From the NCBI GenBank assembly GCA_964577205.1, contig CAZNYG010000019.1, positions 1 to 30,881 of the forward strand: 30,881 nucleotides of DNA. The letters run 5' to 3'. Below the pieces are notes generated by a model. That model was not told where the DNA came from and did no database searches. It worked only from the letters and a program-made list of their open reading frames with translations. The position numbers and the translations under genes were made by a program. This document shows, in pieces, positions 15,820-23,788 of the stretch (position 1 is its first letter; each line of letters starts with the position of its first letter). This DNA is from CAZNYG01 sp964577205 (GTDB taxonomy: Bacteria > Elusimicrobiota > Endomicrobiia > Endomicrobiales > CAIRNS01).

Positions 15820-16272
15820 ATGACATCACCGGACTGCTCGGGCCGGCCCATTGAAATACTGCTGGTGGAGGACAACCCCGGCGATGTGCGCCTTACCATC
15901 GAAGCCTTCAACGAAGGGAAGATCCGCAACAACCTGCACGTCGCCGGCGACGGATGCCAGGCCATGGCTTTCCTGCGGCGCGAGAAAGAGTTCGCGTCGG
16001 CTCCCCGTCCCGATATCATCCTGCTTGACCTCAACCTGCCGCTGAAAAGCGGACGCGAAGTACTGGCCGAGATAAAGTCCGACGAGTCTCTCCGTCAGAT
16101 CCCTGTCATCATCCTGACCACATCAAAAGCGGAAGAGGACATCCTCCGCTCCTACGACCTTCACGCCAACTGTTTTATCACCAAGCCGGTGGACCTTGAA
16201 CAATTCATCGACGTCGTCAGGACGATCAACGATTTCTGGCTGACCATAGTCAGGCTTCCGTCCAGCCGATAA
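15820..16272 (+). CDS. single-domain response regulator (Rcp1-like)
   Basis: 150 residues forming one receiver domain with no output domain. ATG 15820 follows GGAGG. Key residues: E17 and D18 (VEDNP), phospho-acceptor D70 (ILLDLNLP), T100/T101 and K122 (ITKPVD). The pattern ILLVEDNPGDVRLT...AFNEG is the Rcp1 type that accepts phosphate from phytochrome-like kinases. It lies 15 bp upstream of a kinase whose H-box is of the same lineage, so the two are very probably a cognate pair. With no output domain, signalling must continue through another protein or by direct contact. Confidence 0.93.
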   Translation: MTSPDCSGRPIEILLVEDNPGDVRLTIEAFNEGKIRNNLHVAGDGCQAMAFLRREKEFASAPRPDIILLDLNLPLKSGREVLAEIKSDESLRQIPVIILTTSKAEEDILRSYDLHANCFITKPVDLEQFIDVVRTINDFWLTIVRLPSSR

Positions 16273-16287
16273 CCGCAGGAGCGGCGC

Positions 16288-18015
16288 ATGAGTTTTTACG
16301 CGTACCTTTCCATTGCCATCGCGGTCATTTTCTTTTTCCTCGGGAACTTTGTGCTCTTCCTTGAAAAAAAGAAGCTGCTGAACCGCCTTTTTTTCCTCAT
16401 GTGCGCGGTGCTTTCCTGGTGGTCGTTCGTCGAATTCCTCAGGAGGTTCCCCATCGATCCCGCGTTCGCCTACCCGGCGGCGCGGATGGCGTGGATATGG
16501 CCGCTGGGATACGCTTTTTCACTGCATTTCGTCCTGGTGTTCATCGAAAAAAAGGCGTGGCTCAAAAAGCCGCTGGCATACGGGCTGATATACGGCCCCG
16601 CGGCCTTCTTTGTCGGCGTGGAACTTTTTTCAAACATACTGGTCGGAACGCTGCGCCGGGAGTTCTGGGGATACACGAACACTCTGGAGGCCAGCGCCAT
16701 CCTGATATGCGCCGTCACGTGGATGAACGCGGTGACCCTCGCGGAAACGGTACTGGTGATCCGGTACATGAAAACCGGTACGCGCGTCCGCAAACGCCGG
16801 GCGAAGCACGTCCTGACGGGCCTTCTCCTCGTTTTCGCCGGGGCGTTGATCCAGCTGGCCGTCGCGGCAATGAACCTGAAAGTCCCCGAAACGACATCTC
16901 TTTTCTCCCTGGGCATGGCGATCTGTTTCGCATACGCCATCGTGCGCTACGAGTTGTTCACCGTCAGTCCGGCGCTTGCCGCCGACAACATCGTCGCTAC
17001 GATGCCCGACGCTCTTTTCCTTGCCGATCCCGACGGTATCATCATCACGCTGAACAAAGCGATGACGAGGCTGACCCGGTTCACCGACCGGGAACTGGTC
17101 GGTTCGCACGCGCGGGTTCTTTTCGACGTCCCGGAAGAAGGGGATTCCCTGATCTCCTGCCTGCTGTCCGGAGCGAACCTTTACAGCCAGGAAGAGAAAC
17201 TGGCCCGCAAAAACGACCACCCCGTGACCGTCAGCTTCTCAGGGACCCTGGTTAAGAACATGGCGGGGGATCCGATCGGCATTCTCGGACTTGCGACCGA
17301 TATTTCGACCCGCAAGCACATGGAAGAGGAACTGCGGCGATCCAACAGGGAACTGGAACAGTTCGCGTACGTCGCTTCGCATGACCTCCAGGAACCGCTG
17401 CGCATGGTCACCAGTTACGTGCAGCTCATCGCGCGGCGCTACAAGTGCAAGCTCGACAAGGACGCGGACGATTTCATTAATTTTGCCGTCGACGGTGCGG
17501 CGCGCATGAAAATGCTGATCGACGGGCTGCTGGAGTTTTCGCGGGTGGGGACGAGAGGGAAACCGTTCGAAAAGGTGGACATCAACGAGGTTCTGCTGCA
17601 AGTCACGGAAAACCTTCGTATCGCGCTTACGGAAAAGAAGGCTGTGGTCGCCTGGGATACTCTACCCGCCGCGGAAGGTGATCCCGTGCAGCTCGCCCGG
17701 CTTTTCCAGAACCTGATCGGCAACGCGCTTAAGTTCCAGCGCGCGGGAGAACAGCCGAAGATAACCATAACGGCGCGCGGCGAACGGCACTCAGTAGTAT
17801 TTTCCGTGTCGGACAACGGGATCGGCATCGAACCCGCGTATTTTGACAAGATCTTCGAGATGTTCCAGCGCCTGCACTCGCAGAAGGAGTACCCGGGGAC
17901 CGGCATCGGGCTCTCCGTGTGCAAGCGGATCGTCGAACGCCATAACGGGCGCATCTGGCTCGATTCCACGCCCGGCGGCGGCACGACGTTCCATTTCACG
18001 CTGCCGGCGGCTTAA
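16288..18015 (+). CDS. membrane histidine kinase: 7TM sensor, PAS, HisKA, HATPase
   Basis: 575 residues; ATG 16288 has AGGAG upstream. Residues 1-225 contain about seven hydrophobic segments (for example 5-25, 33-50, 68-87, 96-117, 136-158, 175-195, 203-220), matching the histidine-kinase N-terminal 7TM sensor type. A PAS domain occupies about 230-345 (NIVATMPDALFLADPDGIII). The H-box is YVASHDLQEPLR with phosphorylated H365. The ATPase has N-box NLIGNALKF (475-483), G1 DNGIGI (509-514) and G2 GTGIGL (537-542). The ASHDLQEPLR form is that of phytochrome-like kinases, but no GAF/PHY chromophore domain is present. Ligand unknown. It forms an operon with the response regulator. Confidence 0.93.
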   Translation: MSFYAYLSIAIAVIFFFLGNFVLFLEKKKLLNRLFFLMCAVLSWWSFVEFLRRFPIDPAFAYPAARMAWIWPLGYAFSLHFVLVFIEKKAWLKKPLAYGLIYGPAAFFVGVELFSNILVGTLRREFWGYTNTLEASAILICAVTWMNAVTLAETVLVIRYMKTGTRVRKRRAKHVLTGLLLVFAGALIQLAVAAMNLKVPETTSLFSLGMAICFAYAIVRYELFTVSPALAADNIVATMPDALFLADPDGIIITLNKAMTRLTRFTDRELVGSHARVLFDVPEEGDSLISCLLSGANLYSQEEKLARKNDHPVTVSFSGTLVKNMAGDPIGILGLATDISTRKHMEEELRRSNRELEQFAYVASHDLQEPLRMVTSYVQLIARRYKCKLDKDADDFINFAVDGAARMKMLIDGLLEFSRVGTRGKPFEKVDINEVLLQVTENLRIALTEKKAVVAWDTLPAAEGDPVQLARLFQNLIGNALKFQRAGEQPKITITARGERHSVVFSVSDNGIGIEPAYFDKIFEMFQRLHSQKEYPGTGIGLSVCKRIVERHNGRIWLDSTPGGGTTFHFTLPAA

Positions 18016-18152
18016 AGGCAGTGAGCAAGTGAGTTAGTGAGATAGTTTCTGATTTTGCCGTTCCCTTCCAAATTCGCCTTTGCCTTTCCTTTTTCCCGCC
18101 TTTATACTCTTGCCGTCCCTTACTCACTTACTCGCCTACTCGCTTACTCACT
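18014..18152. repeat. inverted phased-octamer element between convergent genes
   Basis: AAAGGC (18014-18019), touching the kinase stop codon, is followed by AGTGAGCA, AGTGAGTT and AGTGAGAT (18020-18043). After a pyrimidine-rich stretch of about 75 bp come four octamers of the opposite strand, TACTCACT, TACTCGCC, TACTCGCT and TACTCACT (18121-18152). The right arm lies inside the last codons of the tcdA gene and supplies its stop. The usual GCYKTT end is missing on the right. Confidence 0.75.
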
Positions 18153-18946
18153 TTCTTCCTTCGGGGATCCTTCCATTCGGCGGGGCGGAACGACCAGTTG
18201 TCGCTGCCGGGTATGCCTCCGGCGGCAAAATCGATGACGCAGTGCGCGATCATGAAACCGAAAAGGGCCGTGATCGTGGGCATGCTGCCCAGAACCTGCC
18301 GCGCGCGTCCACGCGTAAAACCTCCCTCGTCCATTCCTTCTCCGGAATCGTGTCCTTTCACCGGGGCCTTTTGTGAAGAGAACACGCACCGCACTCCTTC
18401 CGTAATGCCCATCCTTTTAAGCCTGCGCCGGATCCGGTACGCCAGCGGGCAGCCGTACGTCTCGGAAATATCGCCCACGCGTATGGAAAAAGGATCGGTA
18501 CGAAGGGCCGCTCCCATCGAAGAGATGACAGGGATCGACCGTTCATGGCAAAAGGAAAGAAGCTGCAATTTGGGATTCAACGCGTCAATGGCGTCCACGA
18601 CGATATCGGGATCATTGTCGAGAAGCGCGGGCAGCGTATCCCGGGCCGCGAATGATTCAAATGCTTCGACCGCGCACGCGGGATTGATGTCTTTGACCCG
18701 TACCTTCGCGGCGGCCGCCTTGGGCATGCCGATCGTAGAATGCAGGGCTATGAGCTGACGGTTCAGATTCGATATCTTTACCTTGTCGCAGTCGGCAAGG
18801 CGCAGCGTCCCGACGCCGGCCCTCGCAAGGGCTTCAGTGACGCAGCTTCCGACCGCCCCAAGCCCGATGATCGTGACCTTCGATCTTTGTATCCTTTCGA
18901 ACCTGTCAGCGCCCAGAAGAAGCCGGGTGCGCAAAAACTGCCCCAT
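18128..18946 (-). CDS. tcdA: ThiF/E1-like tRNA threonylcarbamoyladenosine dehydratase
   Basis: 272 residues. The family adenylates and cyclises t6A37 in tRNA to ct6A. Visible: RFERIQRSKVTIIGLGAVGS (nucleotide-binding Gly motif), DCDKVKISNLNRQ (Asp and Arg for ATP), GMPKAAAAKVRVKDINP, DIVVDAIDALNPKLQLL, and VRCVFSSQKAPV near the C-terminal third. The order matches TcdA/CsdL rather than MoeB or ThiF, since the zinc CxxC pairs are absent. ATG 18946 lies 18 bp after the FN3 gene stop, with AAGG upstream, so it may be co-transcribed. The last nine residues (KVSKRVGE and the stop) are encoded by the octamer repeat, so the native tail may have been replaced. Confidence 0.86.
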   Translation of the reverse strand: MGQFLRTRLLLGADRFERIQRSKVTIIGLGAVGSCVTEALARAGVGTLRLADCDKVKISNLNRQLIALHSTIGMPKAAAAKVRVKDINPACAVEAFESFAARDTLPALLDNDPDIVVDAIDALNPKLQLLSFCHERSIPVISSMGAALRTDPFSIRVGDISETYGCPLAYRIRRRLKRMGITEGVRCVFSSQKAPVKGHDSGEGMDEGGFTRGRARQVLGSMPTITALFGFMIAHCVIDFAAGGIPGSDNWSFRPAEWKDPRRKKVSKRVGE

Positions 18947-18964
18947 TATCCCTTACCTTTCCTT

Positions 18965-21900
18965 TCACCTCAGCACGACGATCTTAATTGTTCTTTTAGT
19001 CCCATTCCCCTTCAGAAGCGCGATATACACACCGCTTGCCGCTGGAGCACCGCTGTCATTGCGTCCGTCCCAGAATATCCTTCCGGGAACGGCCTCGTCG
19101 GTCAATTCCCTTACGAGTTCCCCGGCTATCGTGTAGAGATACGCCCGTGTTCCGGCAGATACCGCCGCGATGGTAAGCGCAGGGTCCCGGGAAGGCCGGA
19201 AGGGGTTGGGATAGGCGTATGGCCCGGTTGCTGCCGGCACTACGGCATACCGCCGCGCGGCAAGCGCGTACACCGAGAAATGAGTAACAGCGGCTGAAAC
19301 GACGTTCCCGGGCCTGTCGACGGTACCGCCCACGCATTCCCACTCTCCCGTCTGCTCGTCCAAGGTGTACATCTGAAGGTCCCCGGCGTTGAGAGAAGGA
19401 AGCACGCCGTCTACAAAGCCGTCGCTGTCGCTGTCAGGATAGGGGATCGTTATCGTCACCGGAAGGGAGAACGGGCCTGTGATCCGCCGGCCCTGCGCGT
19501 CATACGCGACAAATTCGGTAATACTGCCCGGCACCAGCGTTCCGCCTCCCAGGGCGAAACGGGCGCTGGCGGCCTGGATCAGAGACCCGCTCGTTTCCAG
19601 AGGGTCGATCCCGGCGTCAGGATTTATAACGACATACATTTTTCCGGCGGACGCGCCTTGAGGTATGGACACGCTGATCTGTTTCTGTTCTCCGTTGACG
19701 AAAACCGCGCAGGTCACCGTTCCGCTGCTTTGTGAAGGATCCAATATCGCGGCATTAAGCGCATCCGTCACAAAACTGACGGAGACAGGAATGGTTTCCG
19801 CGCCGTCATGATTGACGGCGGAGACCCGGGCGTAATACGTGGTGGCTGCAAACAGGCCGTCCAGCGCCGCGTTCCGCGCAGGAGCCGCCGCGGGAACGCT
19901 CCAGCGGGCCAGATCACTTGAAAGCATTATTCTGTACGACGAAGCCCCTTCGCATGACCACTGAAGAACGGCCCGATGCGCCGAGAGGGAGCTGACGGCA
20001 AGGCCATATGGCATTCCCGCCAGAGTATAACATACCGATGAGAGAAAGACCGGCGCGCTTTCGCCGGAACTGTTGAACGAACGTATATCGGAAGCGGCCG
20101 CGGCCGTATCCGGCTGAAGCCCGGAATGCACCCATTGAGTCGCACCGGGGCTCAATCCGGCCAGAATTCCCCCGGTCGTCGAATAGATCGTGAACCCGTC
20201 TTCATCCGCCGACATATCCTTCCAGCAGTAACGGATACTGCCGGACGACAAAGCCTCCGCGAAGAAATCCGATGGAGGAGCGACCGCGCCCGCCACTGAC
20301 GTAACGCCTGATACAGCGGCGTAAGCCTCCGTGCGGATACCGTTCCCGTTAAGCGCCCATATACGGAAATAGTACGTCGTGCCCGGCCTCAGCGCGTTCT
20401 GCGTGTAAGATGCGGAAAGCAGCGATTCCTGCACGGTTGTCCAGTTTTCCTGGCTGCTGGAACAATCGACCCGGAAAGAGGAACCGCCATCGCCGTTCCA
20501 CCGGATACCGAGGCTGGCCTGTCCGCTTGCGGTTATTTCAGGATCAGCGGGAGTCAGCGCGAATGTATAACAGGGAGCGGTTAACTCAGCCTTCTCACCC
20601 TCGCCGTTCGTGTTGAACGCGCACAGGGACCATGCCCGCGCAGGGGTGTTCGGAGCCATCCCCGCCTGCAGCCAGGCTGTCACCGCCGGAGAAAGCTCGG
20701 CTATCAGAGCGCCTGTCGAAGTCCGGAGCCGGTACCCTTCCACTGACGGCCCTCCGGCTGCCCAGGAATAGCGGGCCATCGACGTGGCAAGAGCGGTTGC
20801 GGTAAAGCCGGCGGGGGCCGGAGGTGTTGAGACCGGCTCGGTCTTTGCCAGAAGGAATGAAGAGTTACTGGAAATGATGTGTCCCCCGTTATAGGATTGT
20901 ATCCGGAAATAATAAGTCGAGGCGCGCTGCAGCCCGCCGCACAGATACGATGTCCCGGCAACATTGTCGGCGGTACTCCAGTGAATGCTGTCGCTTGACC
21001 ATCGTACCTGGAACGACGAGGCGCCGCCGGCATCCCATTGCAGGGTCACGCTGTCCGTGGACCGCTCGAGCGCCGAAAAGCCCGTCGGCGCGTTGACCAG
21101 GGAATAACATGGAGACGATAACGCCACGCCGCCGCTTTCCCCGCCGAAGTTGAACGACCGTACCGCCCACGCCGCCGATGCTTCGTTAGGCGCAAGGTTC
21201 GTCTGGATCCACTCGGTCGTGTCGGCACTGAGTTCGGACATCAGCCCCCCGGTCGCGGTATAGATCCTGAAGCCTTCCTCGATGTCCGAGTTGTCCTGCC
21301 AGTGGAAACCGATCGATGCGATGCTCAGCGGTAAACCGGTAAAACCGGACGGCTGTTCCGGAGGCGTCACCGGCTCGGTCATTGTCACTATCCGGGCGTT
21401 CCCAGCGGACGCCAGATTATTGTGATTACAGCCCCAGACCCGGACGTAATATTTCGACGACCGGCGCAGCCCTTCGATCATATATGCCGTTCCGGCCACA
21501 TTGTCTCCCGCCACGTCCCAATGCAGATCGTCCGACGATATTTCCACGCGGAAAGAAGACGCGCCATAGCCGTCCCACTGGATCGTCAGGCTCCCGGTCG
21601 TGCGGGCCGCGACGGCGCAATGCGCGGGTGATGCAGGGAAAGTATAACAGGCCGATGAAAGGCTGACCCCGCTGCTTTCTCCCAGTTCGTTGAAGGCCCG
21701 TATCTCCCACACCGGGGAGGCGGTATCGGGAAGCATATTCAGCTCCATCCAGCTGGTCGTGTCTTCCGGCAGCTCCCTGATGACGTTCCCCGCAGCGTCG
21801 TAGAACCTGAACCCGTTCTCGGCATCCGCGGTGTCGTCCCAGGAAAAAAGTACCGTATCCGTGGACAGGGCGGTCGCCGTGAACCCGGCCGGCGCGGATG

Positions 21901-23044
21901 GCGGCGCCAGATTCTCGACATATTTACCCATCCAGAGGTCCTGCTGCCCGTTGTTCGTGACATTTCCGCCCAGCCAGGCGGTATTGCGGTGTTCGGACGT
22001 CTTCACCGTCAGCGCGAGCCCGCTGCCCGAACCAAATGCCGCGCTGGACTGGATCACCAGGGAACTGTCGTAGCGCCCGAACCAGATGCGATTCGCGTCG
22101 TCGTACACTCTCCCCGTGACGAACACTGTCCCGTTCCCGTCGATATCGATGCCGCCCGCTATCTCGCTTTTGTCGGGATGCAGGATCGTCATGCTGGACT
22201 GGAGGACGAGATCCGAGGCCCGGAACCTGCCCGTCCAGAAATGCGGATAGTTACCGACATAGAAGCAGCCGGCCGCGTATACCTGGCCGTTGAAATAAGC
22301 GACACGATAACCTCTGTCGGTATCGTTGCCTTCGCAGTTGATCCGGGTGCTGCTTGAGAGGGTGAGAGAGGGAGTGAATTTGCCCAGCCAGATATCCGGC
22401 GACGGGCCCCCAATGGACCCGGTCACATACACGTTGTCGGAGTCGTCGACAGTGATGCCGAAGCCTTCATCAACGCTGCGGTTCAGCACGGGGTTTGAAA
22501 TGGTGACGCTTGAGATAAGGGCCAGCGATGAATCGAAACGGGCGACCCAGATATCGCAGGAAGATCCGCTGCCGGTCTTCCCCGTCGCGTAGATGTTCCC
22601 GTGCCTGTCCAGCGCTATGCCGTTGCAGGTATTGATCGTCCCATTGGCATGGGACGCGTATGAAACGAGACGGAGGCCGGTATCGTATTTCGCCAGCCAG
22701 ATGTTCCCCGCGTTGTTGATCTCGCCGCCCACGTAAACAAAACCGTCGGCGCCCACCTTGATATCGTATCCGTAGTCGCCGACGTGAGAAGGCCCGTCGA
22801 AAGTGGCGCTGGCCGTCATCACCAACGACGCGTTGTATTTTGCCAGCCAGACGTCGCCGTTGCCGTGCATGATCTCACCGGTGGCATATATATTCCCCTG
22901 GGAGTCGGCATCCACGGCGCGGACAAAATCATCCCCGCCGGCGTCGATCGTCCTGCTTGAAGTAAGTACCAGCGCCGCCCGCGCGGACGGAACGCAGCAA
23001 AGGAGAAGTCCCGTTACAAAAGCAAAAAAAACCGATCTGCGCAT
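18965..23044 (-). CDS. large secreted protein: beta-propeller-like head, eight FN3 modules, FlgD-like C-terminal module
   Basis: 1359 residues with signal peptide 1-23 (ending SARA). Residues 24-376 carry about seven repeats of about 50 residues of the type DxxGNIYATG...DIWLAKYDSSL, an SBBP/delta-60-like propeller. Residues about 378-1095 are four tandem copies of a 180-residue pair of FN3-like modules: the first of each pair has APAGFTATALS...W.D...GFR.Y...G...EL and ends SS.CYT, the second has W...GASSFRV...SSD...W...YYFR. About 1110-1262 is a spacer with PDSDSDGFVDG, and 1275-1359 is a FlgD-Ig-like end (YAYPNPFRP, LYTIAGELVREL, WDGRNDSG, ASGVY), as in proteins handled by type IX-like sorting. 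Probably a surface or extracellular protein. No clear Shine-Dalgarno at ATG 23044. Confidence 0.88.
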   Translation of the reverse strand: MRRSVFFAFVTGLLLCCVPSARAALVLTSSRTIDAGGDDFVRAVDADSQGNIYATGEIMHGNGDVWLAKYNASLVMTASATFDGPSHVGDYGYDIKVGADGFVYVGGEINNAGNIWLAKYDTGLRLVSYASHANGTINTCNGIALDRHGNIYATGKTGSGSSCDIWVARFDSSLALISSVTISNPVLNRSVDEGFGITVDDSDNVYVTGSIGGPSPDIWLGKFTPSLTLSSSTRINCEGNDTDRGYRVAYFNGQVYAAGCFYVGNYPHFWTGRFRASDLVLQSSMTILHPDKSEIAGGIDIDGNGTVFVTGRVYDDANRIWFGRYDSSLVIQSSAAFGSGSGLALTVKTSEHRNTAWLGGNVTNNGQQDLWMGKYVENLAPPSAPAGFTATALSTDTVLFSWDDTADAENGFRFYDAAGNVIRELPEDTTSWMELNMLPDTASPVWEIRAFNELGESSGVSLSSACYTFPASPAHCAVAARTTGSLTIQWDGYGASSFRVEISSDDLHWDVAGDNVAGTAYMIEGLRRSSKYYVRVWGCNHNNLASAGNARIVTMTEPVTPPEQPSGFTGLPLSIASIGFHWQDNSDIEEGFRIYTATGGLMSELSADTTEWIQTNLAPNEASAAWAVRSFNFGGESGGVALSSPCYSLVNAPTGFSALERSTDSVTLQWDAGGASSFQVRWSSDSIHWSTADNVAGTSYLCGGLQRASTYYFRIQSYNGGHIISSNSSFLLAKTEPVSTPPAPAGFTATALATSMARYSWAAGGPSVEGYRLRTSTGALIAELSPAVTAWLQAGMAPNTPARAWSLCAFNTNGEGEKAELTAPCYTFALTPADPEITASGQASLGIRWNGDGGSSFRVDCSSSQENWTTVQESLLSASYTQNALRPGTTYYFRIWALNGNGIRTEAYAAVSGVTSVAGAVAPPSDFFAEALSSGSIRYCWKDMSADEDGFTIYSTTGGILAGLSPGATQWVHSGLQPDTAAAASDIRSFNSSGESAPVFLSSVCYTLAGMPYGLAVSSLSAHRAVLQWSCEGASSYRIMLSSDLARWSVPAAAPARNAALDGLFAATTYYARVSAVNHDGAETIPVSVSFVTDALNAAILDPSQSSGTVTCAVFVNGEQKQISVSIPQGASAGKMYVVINPDAGIDPLETSGSLIQAASARFALGGGTLVPGSITEFVAYDAQGRRITGPFSLPVTITIPYPDSDSDGFVDGVLPSLNAGDLQMYTLDEQTGEWECVGGTVDRPGNVVSAAVTHFSVYALAARRYAVVPAATGPYAYPNPFRPSRDPALTIAAVSAGTRAYLYTIAGELVRELTDEAVPGRIFWDGRNDSGAPAASGVYIALLKGNGTKRTIKIVVLR

Positions 23045-23193
23045 AGGAGAAACGCTCTAAATTGGAATTATTTGATAAACCGATCCCCCTCCGCGGGTCT
23101 CAACATTTAATATGCAAATAGTGAACCAAGTAACTGCCTTCCCTGAGGCAGCGGTTTGACAGAAGCATTTCACTGATTTTTCACATTTCTTCC

Positions 23194-23222
23194 TTGCACA
23201 TTTCCCAATAATGCATTATAAT
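23194..23222 (+). promoter_or_regulatory. near-consensus sigma70 promoter of the small secreted protein gene
   Basis: TTGCAC (23194-23199), 17-base spacer, perfect TATAAT (23217-23222). RNA start near 23229, Shine-Dalgarno GGGAGGG at 23250-23256 and ATG at 23261. Confidence 0.78.
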
Positions 23223-23260
23223 TGATCACGGTTGGTAACCATATGGTGCGGGAGGGTGTC

Positions 23261-23653
23261 ATGATGAAAATGATCGTTTCTGGAATGATTTTGGCTGCGC
23301 TTGCAATGCCTTCGTTCGCTGCTTACCGAAGTGATGATTTCGGCGGAAGGAAACAGTTAGCCGGGCCGGCTGTGTCTCCTGATCAGACTGCCGCGCCGGC
23401 AACTCCCAGTGCGGCGCAAAGAGTCGCTGAAAACGAAGCAAAGATCAAAAGGGCTTACACGCTCATGCAAAGCCTGGCGGGATTGATCGGCCAGCTGAAT
23501 AAGAAGGAGTCTGTCAAGTACACAGTCAAATGGGACAACGGATCACTGACAAAGGTCTGGAAAAAATCCGACCTGTCTTATTTGCGGAAATTGAAAAATG
23601 ACTGGAATGCCGCTTACAGCCAGGCAATAGGGCTTCGTGGAAAAATAAAATAA
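23261..23653 (+). CDS. small secreted basic protein of unknown function
   Basis: 130 residues. ATG 23261 follows GGGAGGG; the open frame extends to 23222 but that would start within the -10 box. Residues 1-21 (MMKMIVSGMILAALAMPSFAA) are a signal peptide. A short Pro/Ala linker is followed by a helical, lysine-rich part (about 48-130) with NEAKIKRAYTLMQSLAGLIGQL and YLRKLKNDWNAAYSQAIGLRGKIK. No known domain is recognised. It has its own strong promoter and a terminator, so it is likely well expressed. Divergent from the FN3 protein gene. Confidence 0.8.
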   Translation: MMKMIVSGMILAALAMPSFAAYRSDDFGGRKQLAGPAVSPDQTAAPATPSAAQRVAENEAKIKRAYTLMQSLAGLIGQLNKKESVKYTVKWDNGSLTKVWKKSDLSYLRKLKNDWNAAYSQAIGLRGKIK

Positions 23654-23688
23654 CCCAGCTTCAGAAAAGACAGGACAGGCAAAAACGT

Positions 23689-23729
23689 AAAAATGCCAGG
23701 ACCGCTTAACGGCGGCACTGGCATTTTTT
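23689..23729. terminator. bidirectional rho-independent terminator between convergent genes
   Basis: AAAAATGCCAG (23689-23699) pairs with CTGGCATTTTT (23718-23728), with a small internal CCG/CGG pair. T-runs follow on both strands, serving the secreted-protein gene (plus) and pfp (minus). Confidence 0.88.
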
Positions 23730-23788
23730 ATCCGTAAGCCTTTCGCGGGAAGTTCGTCTTTCCCTGCTCATGTGCTCATGTCTTTTCC

